A stretch of DNA of 11,715 bases from an uncultured Atopobiaceae bacterium. Lineage in GTDB: Bacteria > Actinomycetota > Coriobacteriia > Coriobacteriales > Atopobiaceae. The stretch spans positions 1-11,715 of the forward strand of contig CALUJT010000043.1 of assembly GCA_944321005.1 (NCBI GenBank). Reading direction: 5' to 3'. Shown here piece after piece: positions 7,784-11,715 of this stretch. Position 1 is the stretch's first letter, and each line of letters opens with the position of its first letter. Under the pieces are notes generated by a model, which worked only from the letters and a program-made list of their open reading frames with translations, had not been told where the DNA came from and made no database searches. Position numbers and translations under genes: made by a program.

Positions 7784-7804
7784 AATTGGGGACTGTCCCC
7801 AATT
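7784..7804. repeat. Palindromic element 1 (GGGACTGTCCC core)
   Basis: Nine-base perfect arms AATTGGGGA and TCCCCAATT flank the centre CTG. Its right end overlaps the TAA stop of the MFS gene (7804-7806), so on the minus strand it begins right at the end of that gene and lies 17 bases before the GNAT start. It shares its core and plus-strand orientation with the elements at 10610 and 11215. Confidence 0.9.
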
Positions 7805-9024
7805 TACACAAACAGCCGGCGCACGTCGGCGCGGGCGCGCCAGACCGTTGCCCAGCACGTCGCAAGCGTCGCGCCCGCCGCGAGCGTCATGCACGCCCGA
7901 ACGTCCAGCACCTCCCCCATCGCGCCCACCACCAGCGCGAGCACGCTGCGCCCCGCCATGACCGCGGCGCCCTCGAAGGCGTTCATGCGGGCGCGCAGCT
8001 CGTCCGGGAGGTAGGTCTGCACCGCCGCCTGCCGCAGCGTGGCGCTGTTGATGCCGCAGAAGCCCACCACCGCCCGGTTGGCCAGCATGAGCGGGTACGG
8101 CAGCCACAGAAGCGCCATGTCCATGAGCTCGTAGAGGTTGTAGACGCCAAAGCAGATGCCGAACTTGCGCTCGTCGGGGACGCGGAGGCGATACTGGACG
8201 ACGCCGCCCAGGCTGCGCCCGAGAAACTCGGCCACCGAGAAGAGCGCGTAGAGCGCGGGAGAGAGGCCGGCCGCGGTGGAGAAGTGCGCCACGAGCAGAG
8301 GGGCGTAGCCGCTGGCCACGCCGTTGGTCACGGCCTGGTAGACGTACATGCTGGCAAGGCCGCGCTCGCCGCGGAGGTAGCGGGCCGCCTCGCGGACGTC
8401 CGCCCACCACAGCGCGAGCGACGCGCGCTCGCCGTCCATGCGCCGCTCCTCATGCACGCGGATGCGGCTCTCCATGGCCGCGGCCGCCGCCGAGAGGCAG
8501 CCCTGCGCCACGAGCACCCAGCCCACGCCCACCGTCTCGTAGAGCACGCCCGCCACCGGCATCATCACGACGTTCATGACGGGATAGAGCATCGACGAGA
8601 CCGTGTAGCCGCGCTGCTCCATGCCCTGGGGGATCAGCTTGGGGTACATGGAGTTGTACGCCAGCTCGTCAAACGCCCTGAGGGAGGAAATGACCAGGGA
8701 GAAGACAAGGTAGCCCACGTACGAGAAGCTGCGGCTCATCAGATACAGCCCGGCGAGCGCGTAGAGGACGCCGTTCACGCAGTCGCCCGCCACGAGGAAG
8801 GGCTTGCGCGGCAGGCGGTCCATCCACGGCGCGGCCGCGATCGGCACCACGAAGTACGGCACGAGCTGGATGGCGATGACGAGAGCCGAGGCAAGCGTGG
8901 AGCCCGTCTCGTCGAAGACCATGAACGAGAGCGCGAAGCCGCCTGCGATGCTGCCGATCGCCCCGAGCGCGGAGGCCGCGGTCACGAGCGTGAAGTCGCG
9001 CGTCCAGAGGGTAGTTGCCGCCAT
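7804..9024 (-). CDS. Major facilitator superfamily exporter
   Basis: This is a predicted proton-driven membrane transporter of 406 residues with about 10-12 hydrophobic segments along its whole length. Between helices 2 and 3 it has APWMDRLPRKPFLVAGD (65-81), a form of the conserved MFS loop with the Asp-Arg and Arg-Lys pairs. The arrangement, with a charged central cytoplasmic loop (about 186-217, ESRIRVHEERRMDGE), resembles the MFS_3/enterobactin-exporter and macrolide-efflux group. The ATG at 9024 has AAGGA nine bases upstream. The stop codon runs into palindromic element 1, and the GNAT gene follows. Substrate is unknown; drug or metabolite efflux is a family-level guess. No matching regulator lies directly beside it, since the XRE gene is separated by a 400-base gap. 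Confidence 0.88.
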   Translation of the reverse strand: MAATTLWTRDFTLVTAASALGAIGSIAGGFALSFMVFDETGSTLASALVIAIQLVPYFVVPIAAAPWMDRLPRKPFLVAGDCVNGVLYALAGLYLMSRSFSYVGYLVFSLVISSLRAFDELAYNSMYPKLIPQGMEQRGYTVSSMLYPVMNVVMMPVAGVLYETVGVGWVLVAQGCLSAAAAAMESRIRVHEERRMDGERASLALWWADVREAARYLRGERGLASMYVYQAVTNGVASGYAPLLVAHFSTAAGLSPALYALFSVAEFLGRSLGGVVQYRLRVPDERKFGICFGVYNLYELMDMALLWLPYPLMLANRAVVGFCGINSATLRQAAVQTYLPDELRARMNAFEGAAVMAGRSVLALVVGAMGEVLDVRACMTLAAGATLATCWATVWRARADVRRLFV

Positions 9025-9089
9025 GTCTCACCGTCCTTCTCGCCTGTTCTAGTTTTAGTCTGACAGAGCCATTAGCGAGAATAACCGCA

Positions 9090-9106
9090 ATAATTTGGGA
9101 AATTAT
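9090..9106. repeat. AT-rich inverted repeat, candidate operator
   Basis: Perfect 7-base arms ATAATTT and AAATTAT flank GGG. It lies 66 bases upstream of the MFS start and upstream of the small ORF promoter candidate, so one bound protein could affect both directions. Confidence 0.5.
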
Positions 9107-9146
9107 CCCATGTGTTTTGAAGGTAAGAGCGTCTTACACGAGATGT

Positions 9147-9177
9147 TTGAGAAAACTAGACCCTACTTGGGTAGAAT
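9147..9177 (+). promoter_or_regulatory. Candidate promoter for the 39-residue ORF
   Basis: TTGAGA (9147-9152) and TAGAAT (9172-9177) resemble sigma-70-type boxes. The 19-base spacer is longer than ideal. Transcription would start near 9184 and give a leader of about 60 bases. Confidence 0.35.
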
Positions 9178-9188
9178 GTCACTCACGG

Positions 9189-9213
9189 CTCGGCGGTCGA
9201 ACCGCGTACCGAG
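9189..9213 (+). other. Leader hairpin upstream of small ORF
   Basis: In plus-strand RNA GCGGT-cga-ACCGC (9193-9205) is enclosed by CTCG (9189-9192) pairing with CGAG (9210-9213). A short CTCC (9224-9227) can pair with GGAG (9232-9235), which overlaps the ribosome site, so translation may be controlled by structure. Confidence 0.4.
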
Positions 9214-9230
9214 GGCAGCGCCGCTCCTGC

Positions 9231-9239
9231 GGGAGGAGG
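9231..9239 (+). promoter_or_regulatory. Strong ribosome binding site of the small ORF
   Basis: GGGAGGAGG is a near-perfect Shine-Dalgarno sequence. Its 8-base distance to ATG 9248 favours that start over ATG 9242, which is only two bases away. Confidence 0.6.
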
Positions 9240-9247
9240 TGATGCCG

Positions 9248-9367
9248 ATGGATGTTTCTGAGGTCGTTGCGTTTCTGGAGAGGTGCATCAACCTCGCCTT
9301 GGCGATAGTAAGGTTCGTTCAAGAGGTACGTAGGAAGTCCCGTGAACACGAGAGCCGCCAGCGCTAG
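9248..9367 (+). CDS. Small hydrophobic/basic peptide, 39 residues, unknown function
   Basis: I do not recognise a family. The peptide has an acidic start (MDVSEVV), a hydrophobic, possibly amphipathic or membrane-spanning helix (about residues 5-24, with Glu10, Arg11 and Arg21 in it), and a strongly charged tail (EVRRKSREHESRQR). The reading frame also extends upstream to 9095, but only the last part has a ribosome site: GGGAGGAGG eight bases before this ATG. It is the only likely plus-strand gene in the window. Its TAG stop is exactly the 3-base loop of the hairpin at 9352-9380, and it converges with the XRE regulator. Size, charge pattern and structured leader resemble type I toxins or small membrane-active peptides, but no homology is claimed. 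It may also be a chance ORF. Confidence 0.5.
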   Translation: MDVSEVVAFLERCINLALAIVRFVQEVRRKSREHESRQR

Positions 9368-9380
9368 GCGCCAGCGGCTC
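9352..9380 (-). terminator. Hairpin between convergent small ORF and XRE regulator, possible terminator
   Basis: The 13-base arms at 9352-9364 and 9368-9380 flank the loop TAG (CTA on minus). As minus-strand RNA all 13 positions pair, including two G-U pairs; as plus-strand RNA two positions mismatch. This suggests the structure serves the minus transcript, 54 bases after the regulator stop. No U-tract is seen. Confidence 0.4.
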
Positions 9381-9381
9381 A

Positions 9382-9420
9382 CTACGTAAGTAACGGCACT
9401 GCCTAGGTCTGGCAACGTAG
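9382..9420 (-). other. Second inverted repeat in the regulator 3' region
   Basis: CTACGT (9382-9387) and ACGTAG (9415-9420) are complementary and enclose TGCC/GGCA, so the minus transcript can fold here immediately after the regulator stop. With the hairpin at 9352-9380, the 66-base gap is largely structured. Confidence 0.4.
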
Positions 9421-9433
9421 GCGGCCGTCGAGC

Positions 9434-10666
9434 CTATTGTACCCCTTTCGCACCGTCGTATTCCACGGCGGCAGCGGGCCGCGGCGGGAGCCTCAGGGGA
9501 AAGTCGCGCTCGAGCTCGAAGGCCGCACGGTACTGGCGATTGGCGGTGAGCCACTCGAGGACCCAGGGCAGATGGAAGGCCGCAAACCCTATGGGCAGCT
9601 CCTCCCGGCAGCGTGCGAACGCCGCCAGCAGCGCCTCCCCGTACTCCGGACGCCTGAGGTAGTCTTCGTGCTCGAGACGGTAGCGGACGAGGTCGCAGAG
9701 CTGGAGGACGAGGTCGCCGGCATCCTCCGGCACCCGGTCGAGCGCCGCGAGCGCCTCCTCGGGCAGGCCCAGCCCCTCGCAGCAGACCGCGAGCTTGTGC
9801 AGGTCAAGCGGGTCCGGCCGCTCGAGCGCCGAGAAGAACGCGTGCGCCTCGCCAAAGCGGCCGCACTCGATCTGGGCGGACGCCGCGTTGTAGCCGATCG
9901 TCCGCAGCAGGTCCTTCTCGCCCAGCGCCCTGGCAAGGCGCGCGGCGACGGCGTACTCGCGCTCCATGTTCTCGAGGTCCAGCTGGTTGCAGTAGCAGTT
10001 GCCCAGGTAGACGCGGGCGCTCACCATCACGTGCGCGCGGCCCTCCGCGGCCGCCTCGTCATAGGCGCGCCGCAGGAGCTCGATCGCCGGGGCGTAGTTC
10101 CTCTCCCCGGTCTCGTAGGCGGAGAAGCCGGCCTCCAGGTAGGTGAGCGCGCAGGGGCAGAGGCGCAGGGCGTCGTCGTGGCGACCCTCGGCCAGGCGCT
10201 GCAGGCCCAGCAGCCGCCCGTCAAGAAGGGCCTCGAGCTCCGGGCCCACGGGACGGCGCGGCGTGACCAGAAGCCCCTCGAGCAGGGCGGCCTCCGCCGC
10301 GAGCGGGCTTGCGGCGAGCTCCTGCGACCGCGCGGCGAGCTCCTCTCGAAGCCCGGGGAGCGCTGTCTCCTCAAAGGAGAGCACCGCGTCGTAGCCGCGG
10401 TCCAGCAGGTCGCGCGCTCGGGCGAGAAACGCCTCGTCGTCGTGCCAGTCGACGCCCAGACGCTCGAGGAGCGCGCCTATGATCTCCGGGCTTGGGTCGG
10501 CCTCGCCGCGCTCGATCTTGGAGAGGTACGAGACGGCGCAGATGCCGTGCGCCAGGCCCTTGAGGCTCCAGTCGCGCGCGAGGCGCTCCCGCCGGATGAG
10601 CGCCCCCGTTCTGCAAATTGGGGACTGTCCCCAATTTGCAGATGTGTCCAGGTGGGCTCGCGTCAC
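9434..10666 (-). CDS. XRE-family transcriptional regulator with long helical (TPR-like) domain
   Basis: This is a predicted DNA-binding regulator of 410 residues. The helix-turn-helix lies at about 22-76 (ALIRRERLARDW, then SLKGLAHGICAVSYLSKIER). About 330 residues of alpha-helical, Ala/Leu/Glu-rich sequence follow, with pairs such as ALTYLEAGFSAYETG and YLGNCYCNQLDLENME that look like TPR repeats. HTH plus TPR is the layout of Rgg/PlcR-type peptide-sensing regulators, but membership is not shown here. The start is GTG at 10666, with AGGGGG five bases upstream overlapping the stop of the membrane protein gene. No other ATG/GTG/TTG in frame precedes the HTH, so residues 9-19 are encoded entirely by palindromic element 2. 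Translation is probably coupled to the upstream gene. Its target is unknown. Confidence 0.85.
   Translation of the reverse strand: MTRAHLDTSANWGQSPICRTGALIRRERLARDWSLKGLAHGICAVSYLSKIERGEADPSPEIIGALLERLGVDWHDDEAFLARARDLLDRGYDAVLSFEETALPGLREELAARSQELAASPLAAEAALLEGLLVTPRRPVGPELEALLDGRLLGLQRLAEGRHDDALRLCPCALTYLEAGFSAYETGERNYAPAIELLRRAYDEAAAEGRAHVMVSARVYLGNCYCNQLDLENMEREYAVAARLARALGEKDLLRTIGYNAASAQIECGRFGEAHAFFSALERPDPLDLHKLAVCCEGLGLPEEALAALDRVPEDAGDLVLQLCDLVRYRLEHEDYLRRPEYGEALLAAFARCREELPIGFAAFHLPWVLEWLTANRQYRAAFELERDFPLRLPPRPAAAVEYDGAKGVQ
10610..10642. repeat. Palindromic element 2, inside the regulator coding sequence
   Basis: Perfect 15-base arms (TCTGCAAATTGGGGA and its complement) flank CTG. 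It is 33 bases long, exactly 11 codons, read as SANWGQSPICR in the XRE regulator. It is the longest and most perfect of the three copies. Confidence 0.92.
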
Positions 10667-10671
10667 GTCCG

Positions 10672-10677
10672 CCCCCT
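10672..10677 (-). promoter_or_regulatory. Ribosome binding site of the XRE regulator
   Basis: AGGGGG lies five bases before GTG 10666 and overlaps the TAG stop (10676-10678) of the membrane protein gene. This supports the GTG start and hence translation of palindromic element 2. Confidence 0.6.
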
Positions 10678-11194
10678 AGCAGGGCTGCCAGGTGGTGGCG
10701 AGACAGAGGCGGCGCAGTGCCACGAGCGCCACCACCGCGACCGCCTCGCAGGCTAGAAACGCGAAGTCCGCCGCCGCGGGCGCCGCTCCGGAGAGCGCGA
10801 GGAACACGACCTCCCCCACCGCGGCCACGAGCGCCAGGGCCGCTGCCGCGACGCAGCGCAGCGGCAGCGCGCCCACGGTCGCGTCGCGCACGTACACGCG
10901 CACGCGCTCCCCGGCGACGGAGAGGCGGCCCATCCCCCAGAGCACCCACACCATGGCAACGAACTGCAGCATGTAGGGCATCACCACGTAGGGGCAGCCG
11001 GAGAGGCCGGCGGGGTTGGCGAGCGAGGCGGCGAGCGTCGCCAGGGTCGCCGCGCCACAGGCCGCCCAGAGCGCGCGGAGCAGCCGACCGCGGTCCTGGC
11101 CGTCCGCCAGGCGAACGTGGTCGCCGAGGTAGGCCATCTTGCCGTCGTCACCGCGACCGAAGTCCTTGAGGCGCTCGCGCTCCTTCTTTCTCAC
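10676..11194 (-). CDS. Four-helix membrane protein of unknown function
   Basis: I do not recognise this 172-residue protein. A charged cytoplasmic N-terminus (MRKKERERLKDFGRGDD) is followed by four hydrophobic segments at about 38-60, 69-91, 112-135 and 142-161, and a short tail ending WQPC. Cysteines at 46, 67, 114, 149, 164 and 172 are scattered with no clear metal motif. The GTG start at 11194 has only a modest ribosome site (AGGA, about 13 bases away); ATG at residue 20 is an alternative. The stop overlaps the regulator's ribosome site and only nine bases separate the genes, so the pair is almost certainly one transcription unit. A membrane partner or sensor for the regulator, or its target, is a reasonable inference but is not shown. 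Confidence 0.75.
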   Translation of the reverse strand: MRKKERERLKDFGRGDDGKMAYLGDHVRLADGQDRGRLLRALWAACGAATLATLAASLANPAGLSGCPYVVMPYMLQFVAMVWVLWGMGRLSVAGERVRVYVRDATVGALPLRCVAAAALALVAAVGEVVFLALSGAAPAAADFAFLACEAVAVVALVALRRLCLATTWQPC

Positions 11195-11214
11195 GTTCTT
11201 CTCGCTTCCTCACA

Positions 11215-11249
11215 TAACATGACAAAGGGACTGTCCCTTTGTCACGTTA
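11215..11249. repeat. Palindromic element 3 (GGGACTGTCCC core, different flanks)
   Basis: Eleven-base arms TGACAAAGGGA and TCCCTTTGTCA flank CTG. After one mismatch, TAAC and GTTA add four more pairs. The flanks differ from elements 1 and 2 but are still self-complementary. The outer right arm contains the TAA stop of the peptidase gene (11247-11249), so the element begins right at that gene's end. Confidence 0.9.
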
Positions 11250-11715
11250 CGCGATGCCGGTGAGGTCGTAGGACTCGAGCCAGGCCGTGGCGCGCTCGCA
11301 GATGGCGCGCAGGCACCCCTCGTCGAAGGGCGAGGTCATGCCCGCGTGCGCCAGAAGGTCCGTGAAGGCGCGCGTGCCGCCCTGGCGCGTGTAGGCCATG
11401 TAGTGCTCCCACGCGCCCGCAAAGTCATCCTGCGACATCGCCCAGAACTCGAGCGCCACCGTCTGCGCGAGGCAGTAGTCGATGTAGTAGAGCGGGTTCT
11501 CGTAGATGTGGTGCTGGCGCTGCCAGCCCTCGCCCTCGGCGTAGAAGGGGATCTCGCCGTCGAGGCGCATCCACGGCATGTAGACGCCGAGCAGGCGCTT
11601 CCAGGTGGCGTGGCGCTCTGCCGGCGTCATCTCGGGGTGCTCGTAGACCTCGTGCTGGAAGTGGTCGACCATCGTGCCGTACGGGATGAAGGTGATGGCG
11701 CCGGCCAGGTGCGCG
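11247..11715 (-). CDS. pepF: M3-family oligoendopeptidase, C-terminal part (5' end beyond window)
   Basis: The visible 155 residues are the C-terminal part of a zinc metallopeptidase of the oligoendopeptidase F (M3) family, a cytoplasmic enzyme that cuts short peptides. Family wording is clear: AITFIPYGTMVDHFQHEVYE, then GWQRQHHIYENPLYYIDYCLAQ and the region AMSQDDFAGAWEHYMAYTRQGG. The zinc motif HExxH lies upstream, outside the window, so catalytic integrity cannot be judged. The reading frame is open to the window edge. The stop codon is part of palindromic element 3, and the membrane protein gene follows after 52 bases. A peptide-cleaving enzyme near oppABCDF fits peptide uptake and use, although they are not in one operon. 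PepF versus a close M3 relative cannot be resolved from this fragment. Confidence 0.92.
   Translation of the reverse strand, partial: AHLAGAITFIPYGTMVDHFQHEVYEHPEMTPAERHATWKRLLGVYMPWMRLDGEIPFYAEGEGWQRQHHIYENPLYYIDYCLAQTVALEFWAMSQDDFAGAWEHYMAYTRQGGTRAFTDLLAHAGMTSPFDEGCLRAICERATAWLESYDLTGIA

Larger units (their letters stand above)
9025..9247. promoter_or_regulatory. AT-richer divergent intergenic region with inverted repeats
   Basis: The region separates the MFS gene (minus) from the small ORF (plus) and is markedly more AT-rich than the flanking genes around 9050-9150. It holds an inverted repeat ATAATTT-ggg-AAATTAT (9090-9106), which overlaps a second possible palindrome TGGGA-5-TCCCA (9096-9110), and a hairpin GTAAGA-gcg-TCTTAC (9123-9137). 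A promoter-like pair on the plus strand and a GC-rich leader hairpin follow. Promoters for both directions probably lie here; only the plus-strand candidate could be placed. Confidence 0.5.

Noticed and set aside
7786..9063. Plus-strand ORF starting inside palindromic element 1
   Set aside because: Opposite the MFS gene; the start is supplied only by the repeat and the product is His/Arg-rich with no domain.
9179..9415. Minus-strand ORF of 78 residues with a hydrophobic stretch, opposite the small plus-strand ORF
   Set aside because: TTG start without ribosome site, and its hydrophobic part is the mirror of the small ORF. An antisense RNA here remains possible, but not a protein.
10371..10949. 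Minus-strand ORF of 192 residues bridging the regulator and membrane protein genes
   Set aside because: Arg/Gly-rich frame overlapping two better-supported genes; no ribosome site.
7784..11249. CRISPR-like array or IS ends
   Set aside because: The three repeats are kilobases apart, with no spacers, transposase gene or target duplications.

Overview
The window is GC-rich DNA with almost all genes on the minus strand. The oligopeptide transporter proteins, the GC-biased third codon positions and the abundance of GTG starts and GGAGG-type ribosome sites suggest a high-GC Gram-positive bacterium. An anaerobic gut or oral Coriobacteriia member (Olsenella/Atopobium-like) is my best guess. This placement comes from protein character only; no rRNA or marker gene is present.

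Layout, right to left (direction of transcription). At the right edge is the C-terminal part of an M3-family oligoendopeptidase (pepF-like). Next comes a two-gene unit: a four-helix membrane protein of unknown function and, 9 bases later, an XRE-type regulator with a long helical repeat domain. A roughly 400-base, more AT-rich gap follows. It carries several inverted repeats and the only plausible plus-strand gene, a 39-residue peptide with a strong ribosome site. Then come an MFS exporter and a GNAT acetyltransferase. A 270-base promoter-type gap leads into a complete five-gene oligopeptide ABC transporter locus in the order oppA-oppB-oppC-oppD-oppF; oppF runs off the left edge.

How the genes fit together: OppA (lipoprotein) captures peptides, OppB and OppC form the channel, and OppD and OppF hydrolyse ATP. 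The M3 peptidase would cleave imported peptides in the cytoplasm. The regulator/membrane protein pair and the MFS/GNAT pair have no substrate that can be read from the sequence.

The points most worth a second look are: (1) oppA is split by a one-base frameshift in a TG-C6 run just after its lipoprotein signal; (2) OppC carries a roughly 260-residue extracytoplasmic insert with an internal duplication, and OppA also has a large insert; (3) three copies of a palindromic element share the core GGGACTGTCCC with different but self-complementary flanks, and one is read in frame as 11 codons of the XRE regulator; (4) the oppA-oppB spacer is a structured RNA; (5) the small plus-strand ORF has a structured leader and its stop codon lies in the loop of a hairpin, which fits a small membrane-active peptide or type I toxin-like gene. 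I see no CRISPR array, tRNA, rRNA, insertion sequence or phage module.
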